A program made the translations under genes and the position numbers. DNA of 5,600 nucleotides from CAYRIF01 sp964424205 (lineage in GTDB: Bacteria; Bacteroidota; Bacteroidia; Cytophagales; Cyclobacteriaceae): contig CAYRIF010000256.1 in assembly GCA_964424205.1 (NCBI GenBank), forward strand, positions 1 through 5,600. Direction: 5' to 3'. Under the pieces are notes generated by a model, which had not been told where the DNA came from, ran no database searches, and saw only the letters and a program-made list of their open reading frames with translations. Below, one piece after another: positions 1 through 5,600 of the stretch. Numbering within the stretch: the stretch's first letter is position 1; every line of letters starts with the position of its first letter.

Positions 1-20
1 CCATTTTGATGTTAAAATGG
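1..20 (-). other. Short inverted repeat just downstream of the glycosyltransferase stop
   Basis: CCATTTT at 1-7 and AAAATGG at 14-20 are perfect reverse complements around a 6-nt loop. They lie 2 bp beyond the leftward gene's stop codon (23-25). This could be the stem of a weak terminator or the start of a longer hairpin, but the bases that would hold a following T-tract are outside the window and the stem is A/T-rich, so its function is unproven. Confidence 0.25.
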
Positions 21-22
21 TA

Positions 23-1444
23 TTAATAAGCATTTTCATCACCTTTCATTAGGGTAGACATGGTCAAGAAGATAATTTTGAAATCCAAAACCATTGACCA
101 TTTTCTAGAATAGAACCTGTCAAGTTTAACTCTTGGCTGCATGAATACATTGTCGTTTCCTCTGAATCCTTTTATTTGAGCTAACCCAGTAATGCCAGGT
201 TTGATAATATAACGAGTCATGTATTTATCAACTTCCCTTTTAAATACTTTGTCTACCTCAAGTGCATGAGGCCTAGGGCCAACTACGGCCATTTGTCCTA
301 AAAACACATTGAGAAACTGTGGCAATTCATCGAGACTAGTTTTTCTTAAAAAAGCACCTATTTTGGTGATTCTACTATCATTTTTAGAATTCACGAGCTT
401 AAATTCATTATTGTCACTAATGTACATGCTCCTAAATTTATAGCAGCCAAATTCTTTTCCATCTTTTCCTCGCCGCATCTGCTTAAAAAATACAGGCCCT
501 TTAGAATCTAGTTTTATCAGCAATGCAATGAGTGGAAACAACCAACTGAAGACCAATAGAATGAGGGCAGATGAAAACAAGACATCAAAAGTTCTTTTGA
601 TTACCCTATTTTTATTTTCATCCAGTGGTGTTGACGAAACATTAAGCACTGGAATAGCATCATACCTTTCGAGTGTAATTGATTTAGAGGAGAATCCTCT
701 AAAATCAGTTAAAAGCTTTATTTTTATTAAATTGGAATCGCCAAAGTCTATTAATTTTTTAACAAATGAATGTTCTACATAAGGAAGGCAACAATAGATG
801 TCATCCACTTCATTTTCTATCACATAAGATTGAATGTCATTAAAATTACCTAACATCTTATTCGCATTACTATTTTCATTGTCAAAGAATCCTAGCAGCT
901 TAAAACCAAATTCGGGGTGGGAAGAAAAGTAATGCTGCAATTCCAAAGAGAGGTCTCCATATCCTACTACAACAACGCTTCTAAAATTAAACCCTTGCTT
1001 ACGGTAGGCTCTTAGTAAATAGTGGAAAACTACTTTCCAAGAAAATAACAGAATCGCAAATATTAGATAACTGGTAAAAAATTGTTCTCTGGAATATATT
1101 GCTTGAGATTTTAATAAAAACCAAAAGGAGGCAACCGTGAATAAATGGACGATGATGATTGTCATGTGATTACGTAAAACAGTAATCAACCTCGAAATCC
1201 TTGATATTTTGTACGGTTTAAAAAGAATTGTTAAAACAATCCAAGTAAGATTAAATAGTATAATTGAGTAGAAATAAGGATTTCCCAAAAGACCTTCTGC
1301 GAAATTGAATCGGTCATAGTCCTCATGTGAAGGATTGAATACCCTGAATTTAAGTAAAAAAGCAGCGGCAAAAGAGAGATTCAGAATGAGAAGATCTCCT
1401 ATCGCATGGATGTATTTAATATACTGTGAATACCTTGATGACAT
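23..1444 (-). CDS. Polyprenyl glycosylphosphotransferase (WcaJ-like, exopolysaccharide initiation)
   Basis: Inner-membrane enzyme that would transfer a sugar-1-phosphate, often glucose-1-P in this family, from a nucleotide sugar to undecaprenyl phosphate as the first step of exopolysaccharide or capsule synthesis. Numbering from the ATG at 1444 (473 aa): four hydrophobic segments (about 10-31, 58-76, 94-111, 122-144), a cytoplasmic Rossmann-like CoA_binding_3-type region opening with VVVVGYGD (about 157-164), then the bacterial sugar transferase domain (about 283-465). That domain has a membrane hairpin (about 288-311), KFRSM (336-340), RKTSLDELPQ (367-376) with the Asp-Glu catalytic dyad at D372/E373, VVGPRP (387-392) and KPGITGLAQ (415-423). 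Length and domain order fit an intact family member. The frame continues 15 codons upstream to a TTG at 1489, but the ATG at 1444 is preferred: it begins MSSRYSQYIKYIH directly before TM1, and it has an A-rich leader. Sugar specificity cannot be read from the sequence. No other polysaccharide genes are visible in the window. Confidence 0.93.
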   Translation of the reverse strand: MSSRYSQYIKYIHAIGDLLILNLSFAAAFLLKFRVFNPSHEDYDRFNFAEGLLGNPYFYSIILFNLTWIVLTILFKPYKISRISRLITVLRNHMTIIIVHLFTVASFWFLLKSQAIYSREQFFTSYLIFAILLFSWKVVFHYLLRAYRKQGFNFRSVVVVGYGDLSLELQHYFSSHPEFGFKLLGFFDNENSNANKMLGNFNDIQSYVIENEVDDIYCCLPYVEHSFVKKLIDFGDSNLIKIKLLTDFRGFSSKSITLERYDAIPVLNVSSTPLDENKNRVIKRTFDVLFSSALILLVFSWLFPLIALLIKLDSKGPVFFKQMRRGKDGKEFGCYKFRSMYISDNNEFKLVNSKNDSRITKIGAFLRKTSLDELPQFLNVFLGQMAVVGPRPHALEVDKVFKREVDKYMTRYIIKPGITGLAQIKGFRGNDNVFMQPRVKLDRFYSRKWSMVLDFKIIFLTMSTLMKGDENAY

Positions 1445-1469
1445 AGCTTTTATTCTTTTACTAGTTGAT

Positions 1470-1497
1470 ATAATATTGTATGTGTGCAAATCTGCAA
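1470..1497 (-). promoter_or_regulatory. Weak candidate promoter for the glycosylphosphotransferase
   Basis: Read leftward, TTGCAG (1492-1497) is followed after 16 nt by TATTAT (1470-1475), roughly 25 nt before the preferred ATG at 1444. Read as a promoter this gives a very short leader. It overlaps the upstream TTG that would extend the frame, so if real it would also rule out that longer start. The match is to a generic -35/-10 pattern and not to the Bacteroidota TTTG/TAnnTTTG consensus, and A/T-rich DNA gives such matches by chance. Confidence 0.2.
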
Positions 1498-2045
1498 CTG
1501 ATCTTCTTTTTTTTCATTTCAATTAGTTGACTCATGTTACACTGGTTATAAAAGGCAATTAATTAATAGTTAAAGTTCCTCTTGCGCTTGTACATCCCAA
1601 AGGGGCAATGTTCAAGCAAATTTTCTCACAAATAGTGAACGCATTAACCATCAGGCTATTATAAAATAAGGAACAAACATTCAATTTACTTACATGTCTA
1701 ATTATCGCGCTTACCCTTACCTGTATATGAAATACACCTATGCTTCTGATAACCCTACCAGATTTGATTACTATTCTTTTGGTAAAACAAGTTTTAGACA
1801 AAATAAGGGTATTAGACATATTTTGGGTTAGTACAGTTAAAAATGGAGGCCATGACTTTTTCATCATCTTAAGTGACTTTTTTATTCATGACGGATCTTT
1901 CATATCTCTAAAAATTATACTATGTGAAAGAGGACTGCGGGGGGCTGTTGGATAGCATAATTTAAATATTGCAATTTGTTATTTTTGCGATACTTCTTTC
2001 TGGAAAACTTACGTATGTAAAAATTATAAGTTAAAAGGTAGAATG

Positions 2046-2076
2046 TTTGACAAATCGATGTAAAAACTATATTTTG
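2046..2076 (+). promoter_or_regulatory. Candidate Bacteroidota-type promoter of the subtilase gene
   Basis: TTTG at 2046-2049 (within TTTGACA) and TATATTTTG at 2068-2076 resemble the Bacteroidota primary-sigma pattern of an upstream TTG/TTTG and a downstream TAnnTTTG about 19 nt away. The match is imperfect: TA and TTTG in the downstream box are separated by 3 nt, not 2. Read as a classical promoter it is TTGACA with a short 15-nt gap to TATATT. It is the best candidate upstream of the ATG at 2163 and would give a leader of about 80 nt. The leader has no clear Shine-Dalgarno motif and is A/T-rich just before the start, as is usual in this phylum. Confidence 0.4.
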
Positions 2077-2096
2077 CAAGGATTTTTAAAATATAG
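2067..2096. promoter_or_regulatory. Perfect 9-bp inverted repeat over the promoter/initiation region
   Basis: CTATATTTT (2067-2075) and AAAATATAG (2088-2096) are exact reverse complements separated by 12 nt. The left arm coincides with the candidate -7 element and the spacer covers the likely transcription start. Such placement suits a repressor operator, or a hairpin at the 5' end of the mRNA. The arms are nearly all A/T, so chance occurrence is a real alternative and no regulator gene is visible. Confidence 0.3.
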
Positions 2097-2162
2097 ACTT
2101 GCATATTAGTCTGTACTATGGAAAGTTATTTTTACAATTATTAACAATAAAACTCATACACT

Positions 2163-5100
2163 ATGACAAAAAATTACATGAATCATTTCTTAACTCCAAG
2201 ACGATTAGGAAGTTGGCAGGGTAGCGGCTTAGCACTGGGTGCTATTTTCGTTTTTTCCTTGTTTTTTTCTTCACCAATTTTTGCTCAGTCTGCAAAAGGG
2301 AAAAGAGATATTTTGCAAAAAACAAATGTTACGAGACTTCAACAAATGAAGGTAACGTTTGAAAAAAGACAAGTAGAATTAAAGAAAGAAGCAGAAAGAA
2401 TAGCAAAAATGAGAGGATGGGCATTGAAAAGAGTAGATGCGAAAGGAAATTTTATGGAGTTGCAGCGGCTTGACCGAAATGGCAACCCAATGTATTACAT
2501 TACTGATGGCAATGCCCCGCTAAATCTTGGCGGAGCTAATACTACAAACGCAAGTGCACTTTGGACAGGCGGAAGTTTAGGGCTTAACCTAAATGGTGAA
2601 GGAATGACAGTCGGTGAATGGGATGGTGGCGCAGTAAGAGCGACACACCAGGAGTTTAATGGCAATGTAAACCAAGATGACGGTGCGATAACTCAATCCG
2701 ACCACTCTACACATGTGGCGGGGACGATGGTGGCGCAAGGCACAAATCCTAGCGCAAAAGGAATGGCAAGTGCTGCCACATTATCAACACATGATTGGAA
2801 TAGTGATGACGCTGAAATGGCTGCAGCAGCGGCAGGGGGTTTGCTTATGTCAAATCATTCCTATGGATGGAACTCACTTTTTCTAGGCATTGAGCAATTT
2901 GGCAGGTATGATGACCAAGCACGGGACTGGGATGATATACAACATAATGCACCTTTTTATTTAATAGTAAAATCAGCGGGAAATGACCGCGGTTCTTTTA
3001 ACACAGGTAAAAATGGGTACGATTTAGTAAGCGGTGCAGGAGCATCAAAAAATACGATGGTTGTAGCAGCTGTTGAAGAGGTGGCAAATTACACTGGCCC
3101 TAGTAGTGTGGTGATGTCAAGCTTCTCAAGTTGGGGCCCTACCGATGATGGAAGAATTAAGCCTGATATTTCAGCAAAAGGAGTTTCAATGTTTTCTTCT
3201 ATTGCGAGTGGTGATGCGGCATATGCATTTTTTAGCGGAACGTCAATGGCTTCACCTAATACTACAGGATCATTGACATTGGTACAGCAGCACTATAATA
3301 ATGTGAATGGAAATTTCATGAAAGCATCTACCTTAAAAGCACTGTCCATAGCAACTGCGGAAGAGGCAGGTGATGCGGATGGTCCGGACTATGAATTTGG
3401 TTGGGGATTATTGAATGTTGAAAAAGCAGTGCTTGCCATAAATAATGAAGGTGTCTCATCTGTGATAGATGAATTGACCTTGAACGATGGAGGAAGTTAT
3501 TCAACGACTGTTAATTCTGATGGTACTCAACCATTGACGTTGACTATTGCTTGGACTGATGTGGCAGGTACGCCTAATGCGGATGTGCTTGACGATCCAA
3601 CATTGATGATAGTTAATGACCTTGATGTGAGAATAACAAAAGATGGAAACACCTTTAATCCTTGGGTTTTAGACCCTTCAAATCCCTCTGCGGCAGCGAC
3701 AACTGGAGATAATTTCAGAGACAATGTTGAAAGAATTAATATTAATGCTACTACTGCTGGAGCTTATACAATAACAGTAACCCATAAAGGAACACTATCT
3801 GGTGGAAGTCAAGATTTTTCTTTGATTGTTACTGGTGCATCGGCAGGCCCACCACCTGTTTGTGATGCAACTATACCAGCAGGTTTAGCTTCAAGCAACA
3901 TCGGTGAAACTACAGCAACGGTTTCGTGGAATGCAGTGGCTTTAGTAGATTCTTATGATTATAGATATAGAGCAACTGGCACTACTGCATGGACAGATGT
4001 TAATACCACATCTACCTCAGCTAATCTTACGGGTCTAACAGCTTCAACTGAGTACGAAGTTCAGGCGAAATCTAATTGTACGGCCAGTTCATCCGCTTAC
4101 AGCACATCCTCAACATTCACGACAGCCGATGAGCCCATGCCATGTACGGTCACTGTCCCTACGGGATTATCAGTATCAGGGGTAACAGCAGATGCAGCGA
4201 CAGCAAGTTGGGATGCAGTAGCAGAAGCNNNNNNNNNNNNNNNNNNNNNNNNNNNNNNNNNNNNNNNNNNNNNNNNNNNNNNNNNNNNNNNNNNNNNNNN
4301 NNNNNNNNNNNNNNNNNNNNNNNNNNNNACAAGTAATACAGCAACAAGTACTACAATAGGGTGGAATGCAGTAGAAGGGCTTAATTTTCACCAGTATAGG
4401 TATAGACCAACAGGAACAAATGGATGGACCAATGGGACAGTATCAACGAATGAATTAGTACTGAATGGCCTGACAGCAAATACAACATATGAGCTGAATA
4501 TCAGATCAAACTGTTCTACAGGCAACTCACCGGTAGCCTCATTTACGTGGACTACCGATGGCGGTGGCGGCTCAACCTGTGATGTGCCAAGTGGACTAAG
4601 TGCAGGCAGTGTATCAGAGACAGGAGCGACTATCTCATGGAGTGGCGCAAGTGGTGCGAATAGCTACAACTACCAATACAGAGAGAGTGGAACAACTACT
4701 TGGACCACTGCTAATACAGGTTCAACAAGTGCCACACTGAGTGGATTGACTGCAAGCACGAGTTATGACTATCAAGTAGAGAGTGTCTGTACAGGAGAGA
4801 CCTCAGGATACTCATCGACATCGACATTTACGACGACAAGTGGTGGTGGCGGTGGAGAGACGAGTTGTGATATAGCGCCACAGAATTTAACAGCAAGCAC
4901 GACAGGTAGTACAGCCAACATTGATTGGAGTCCTGTATCAGGCGCAGCGATTTATCAGTACAGATACAGGTCAACGGGTGCATTTACGAATGGCACGTCA
5001 ACTACTAATTCAGTATCTCTATCGGGACTGTCAGCCAATACTACTTATACTTTACAGATTAGATCATTTTGTGGCTCTTTCTCACCAGTAGCTGTGTTTA

Positions 5101-5396
5101 ATTTCACGACAGCATCAGGGAGTTCTACAAATGCTTTTAGCACTAATTCTGTCTCAAGATTCACCGAAGGAGTAACGGTATATCCAAATCCTGCAGAAGG
5201 CTTTGTGAAAGTGAACATCGCTGACATTGCTGGCGCAAGCGTAAGGATATATGATGTGAAAGGCGTGGTAGTAAAATCTATGAAAGTAAATTCAAATTAT
5301 ACGGAGATAGACATTACAAACCTTAAAAGCGGCATGTATATCATGAAAGTTATCACAGACAATGCTTCAACGCAGAAACGATTTGTTAAAAAATAA
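2163..5396 (+). CDS. Secreted T9SS-dependent subtilase (peptidase S8, KP-43-like) with Fn3-like repeats
   Basis: Predicted extracellular serine endopeptidase, exported by Sec and then by T9SS. A signal peptide with an extended n-region has its hydrophobic core at about 23-40, ending PIFAQ. Residues about 43-118 are basic and helical, propeptide-like. The S8 domain (about 140-425) has catalytic Asp154 (GEWDGG), His181 (DHSTHVAGT), oxyanion Asn274 (SAGND) and Ser361 (SGTSMASP), so it should be active; the His motif has Ser where HGTH is commonest. Residues about 430-558 match the jelly-roll/beta-barrel domain of KP-43-type subtilases (VNDLDVRI, NPWVLDPSNPSAAAT, RDNVERI). An Fn3-like array (about 566-984) follows, then a T9SS sorting domain (about 1003-1077: VYPNPAEG, VRIYDVKG, LKSGMYIMKV, terminal RFVKK). 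The 1077-codon length includes 100 Ns (4229-4328), so true length and frame across the gap are unproven. An internal Met6 is an alternative start. The gene appears to be transcribed alone and ends at a strong terminator. Role could be nutrient proteolysis or surface processing; the substrate is unknown. Confidence 0.93.
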   Translation: MTKNYMNHFLTPRRLGSWQGSGLALGAIFVFSLFFSSPIFAQSAKGKRDILQKTNVTRLQQMKVTFEKRQVELKKEAERIAKMRGWALKRVDAKGNFMELQRLDRNGNPMYYITDGNAPLNLGGANTTNASALWTGGSLGLNLNGEGMTVGEWDGGAVRATHQEFNGNVNQDDGAITQSDHSTHVAGTMVAQGTNPSAKGMASAATLSTHDWNSDDAEMAAAAAGGLLMSNHSYGWNSLFLGIEQFGRYDDQARDWDDIQHNAPFYLIVKSAGNDRGSFNTGKNGYDLVSGAGASKNTMVVAAVEEVANYTGPSSVVMSSFSSWGPTDDGRIKPDISAKGVSMFSSIASGDAAYAFFSGTSMASPNTTGSLTLVQQHYNNVNGNFMKASTLKALSIATAEEAGDADGPDYEFGWGLLNVEKAVLAINNEGVSSVIDELTLNDGGSYSTTVNSDGTQPLTLTIAWTDVAGTPNADVLDDPTLMIVNDLDVRITKDGNTFNPWVLDPSNPSAAATTGDNFRDNVERININATTAGAYTITVTHKGTLSGGSQDFSLIVTGASAGPPPVCDATIPAGLASSNIGETTATVSWNAVALVDSYDYRYRATGTTAWTDVNTTSTSANLTGLTASTEYEVQAKSNCTASSSAYSTSSTFTTADEPMPCTVTVPTGLSVSGVTADAATASWDAVAEXXXXXXXXXXXXXXXXXXXXXXXXXXXXXXXXXXTSNTATSTTIGWNAVEGLNFHQYRYRPTGTNGWTNGTVSTNELVLNGLTANTTYELNIRSNCSTGNSPVASFTWTTDGGGGSTCDVPSGLSAGSVSETGATISWSGASGANSYNYQYRESGTTTWTTANTGSTSATLSGLTASTSYDYQVESVCTGETSGYSSTSTFTTTSGGGGGETSCDIAPQNLTASTTGSTANIDWSPVSGAAIYQYRYRSTGAFTNGTSTTNSVSLSGLSANTTYTLQIRSFCGSFSPVAVFNFTTASGSSTNAFSTNSVSRFTEGVTVYPNPAEGFVKVNIADIAGASVRIYDVKGVVVKSMKVNSNYTEIDITNLKSGMYIMKVITDNASTQKRFVKK
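3858..5114 (+). repeat. Array of Fn3-like modules in the subtilase (five seen, two broken by the gap)
   Basis: Degenerate tandem repeats of about 92-96 codons, each with a core Trp, a YxYR motif 11 residues later, an L.GL.A.T.Y strand and a closing TFTT-like strand. Modules are at about 3858-4127, 4140-4229 (cut by Ns), 4329-4556 (5' part missing), 4572-4835 and 4863-5114. Core Trp residues are 589, 683, 734, 826 and 922; spacings are 94, 51 (across the gap), 92 and 96. Modules 1 and 4 share one subtype (ending S.YS..STFTT) and modules 3 and 5 another (NTTY.L.IRS.C, then SPVA.F..TT). Gly-rich linkers separate modules 3/4 and 4/5. Each complete module has an N-terminal Cys and one about 70 residues later. 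In secreted Bacteroidota enzymes such modules usually act as spacers or adhesion/binding domains. The Fn3 assignment is by motif reading, not a profile search. Confidence 0.8.
4229..4328. other. Assembly gap of exactly 100 Ns
   Basis: A run of 100 undetermined bases inside the Fn3-like array. Exactly 100 is the usual placeholder for a gap of unknown size, so the open frame across it is not evidence of true length or intact reading frame. The flanks resemble each other (ATGCAGTAG occurs just before the gap and again at about 4366-4374), which fits a break in assembly at a repeat. Confidence 0.97.
5169..5393 (+). other. T9SS C-terminal sorting domain (Por secretion tail) of the subtilase
   Basis: Residues about 1003-1077 of the subtilase carry the pattern of type A T9SS sorting domains: a VYPNPAEG opening, a VRIYDVKGVVV strand pair, IDITNLKSGMYIMKV and a basic end (KRFVKK). 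In this family the domain directs an already folded protein through the outer membrane and is usually removed by PorU, leaving the protein attached to A-LPS or released. It implies that the host encodes a complete T9SS, none of which lies in this window. Confidence 0.92.
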
Positions 5397-5418
5397 ATAC
5401 TAACCATTGATGGGTCTT

Positions 5419-5453
5419 AAAAGCCATCTCACATATGTGAGGTGGCTTTTTTT
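5419..5453 (+). terminator. Rho-independent terminator of the subtilase gene
   Basis: A 13-14 bp stem (left arm about 5419-5432, right arm 5437-5450) with a single T-G wobble and an ATAT loop, ending in seven consecutive Ts (5447-5453). It starts 22 nt after the subtilase stop codon. On the opposite strand the trailing T-run is only four bases, so it should work mainly rightward. Confidence 0.92.
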
Positions 5454-5490
5454 ATGAGATAATACTATCTTGCGATTTATATGTGTCATT

Positions 5491-5600
5491 ATGAAAATAG
5501 AAAAACCATTCAACCAATTTTCGTTTAAAAAGATTTGCTACTTCATAGACAATCATAAAAGATATACAAACTTTAATACTTTAGGTTTATATCGTTCTAT
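5491..5600 (+). CDS. Possible start of an unrecognised gene, cut by the window end
   Basis: From the ATG at 5491 a frame stays open for 36 codons to the window edge, beginning MKIEKPFNQFSFKKICYFID. It lies 37 nt after the terminator, leaving little room for a promoter, and there is no clear ribosome binding site. The peptide is rich in Lys, Phe, Tyr and Asn, and I recognise no domain in it. In such A/T-rich DNA an open frame of this length is only mild evidence. Alternatively the region is the 3' side of a leftward gene: the opposite strand reads ERYKPKVLKFVYLL before a stop at about 5557-5559. Confidence 0.35.
   Translation, partial: MKIEKPFNQFSFKKICYFIDNHKRYTNFNTLGLYRS

Larger units (their letters stand above)
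1445..2162. other. 718-bp divergent intergenic region, no convincing gene
   Basis: A/T-rich spacer between the divergently transcribed glycosylphosphotransferase and subtilase genes. Open frames exist but none is persuasive. A 102-codon leftward frame (1559-1867, starting MMKKSW) and a 71-codon rightward frame (1740-1955) overlap each other, have no recognisable domain and have unremarkable composition for random A/T-rich DNA. A 45-codon rightward frame at 1694-1831 reads as a Tyr-rich peptide and could be a gene remnant or chance. The supportable content is regulatory: a candidate promoter and inverted repeat at 2046-2096 serving the subtilase, and a weaker candidate for the other direction near 1470-1497. 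Nothing was recognised between about 1500 and 2040: no tRNA-like cloverleaf, terminator with T-tract, IS end or riboswitch. Confidence 0.6.

Noticed and set aside
528..782. 84-codon rightward frame
   Set aside because: It lies wholly inside the glycosylphosphotransferase on the other strand and has no domain or leader; a shadow frame.
1335..1526. 63-codon rightward frame over the 5' end of the glycosylphosphotransferase
   Set aside because: Antisense to the well-supported N-terminal membrane segment; no independent support.
1559..1867. 102-codon leftward frame starting MMKKSW
   Set aside because: No recognisable domain or clear leader; overlaps two rightward frames of equal quality. Kept only as a remark in the intergenic entry.
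1740..1955. 71-codon rightward hydrophobic frame
   Set aside because: T-rich DNA readily gives hydrophobic open frames; no start signal, no domain, and a different frame over the same bases looks more protein-like.
2095..2112. AGACT/AGTCT 5-bp hairpin with 8-nt loop in the subtilase leader
   Set aside because: Too short and expected by chance; weaker than the adjacent 9-bp inverted repeat.
3527..3724. 65-codon leftward frame inside the subtilase
   Set aside because: Antisense to the conserved beta-barrel domain; a shadow.
4142..4391. Several frames running through the N block
   Set aside because: They exist only because undetermined codons contain no stops; artefacts.
3858..5114. Tandem repeats considered as a CRISPR-like or mobile array
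   Set aside because: The repeats are in frame, protein-level and about 280 bp long with diverged sequence; they are Fn3-like coding modules.
5045..5227. 60-codon leftward frame
   Set aside because: Antisense to the last Fn3 module and sorting domain; a shadow.
5457..5470. AGATA/TATCT hairpin with 4-nt loop after the terminator
   Set aside because: A 5-bp A/T-rich stem with no T-tract; chance is sufficient.
1..5600. Search for a new multi-gene system (defence, toxin-antitoxin, phage, IS)
   Set aside because: Only two well-supported genes are present, both in known families and transcribed divergently; no transposase, nuclease, reverse transcriptase, integrase or terminal repeats were seen.

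Overview
The window looks like chromosomal DNA from a member of the Bacteroidota, probably a free-living gliding or marine type. Three things point there. The large protein ends in a type IX secretion system (T9SS) sorting domain, which is essentially confined to that phylum. Neither start codon has a clear Shine-Dalgarno sequence, and both leaders are A/T-rich. The sugar-phosphate transferase ends in a GDENAY tail of a kind I associate with Bacteroidota WcaJ-like enzymes. The sequence is from a draft assembly: exactly 100 Ns interrupt the second gene.

Layout. (1) 23-1444, minus strand: a membrane polyprenyl glycosylphosphotransferase of the WcaJ/EPS initiating type, which would load the first sugar onto the lipid carrier for exopolysaccharide or capsule synthesis. 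A 7-bp inverted repeat follows its stop and runs off the window edge. (2) 1445-2162: a 718-bp divergent intergenic region, A/T-rich, with no convincing gene. It holds a plausible Bacteroidota-type promoter for the rightward gene near 2046-2076, overlapped by a perfect 9-bp inverted repeat, and a weaker candidate promoter for the leftward gene. (3) 2163-5396, plus strand: a secreted multidomain subtilase with signal peptide, propeptide-like region, S8 catalytic domain with D/H/N/S all present, a KP-43-like beta-barrel domain, an array of about five Fn3-like modules (broken by the gap) and the T9SS C-terminal domain. (4) 5419-5453: a strong intrinsic terminator. (5) 5491-5600: a possible unrecognised gene start cut off by the window end.

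The two main genes are transcribed divergently and both concern the cell surface (polysaccharide initiation; exported or surface-anchored protease), but nothing here shows that they are co-regulated. I see no mobile element, CRISPR, RNA gene or new defence-type system. The points most worth a second look are the size and content of the gap in the Fn3 array, the alternation of two module subtypes with one cysteine pair each, and the inverted repeat over the protease promoter.
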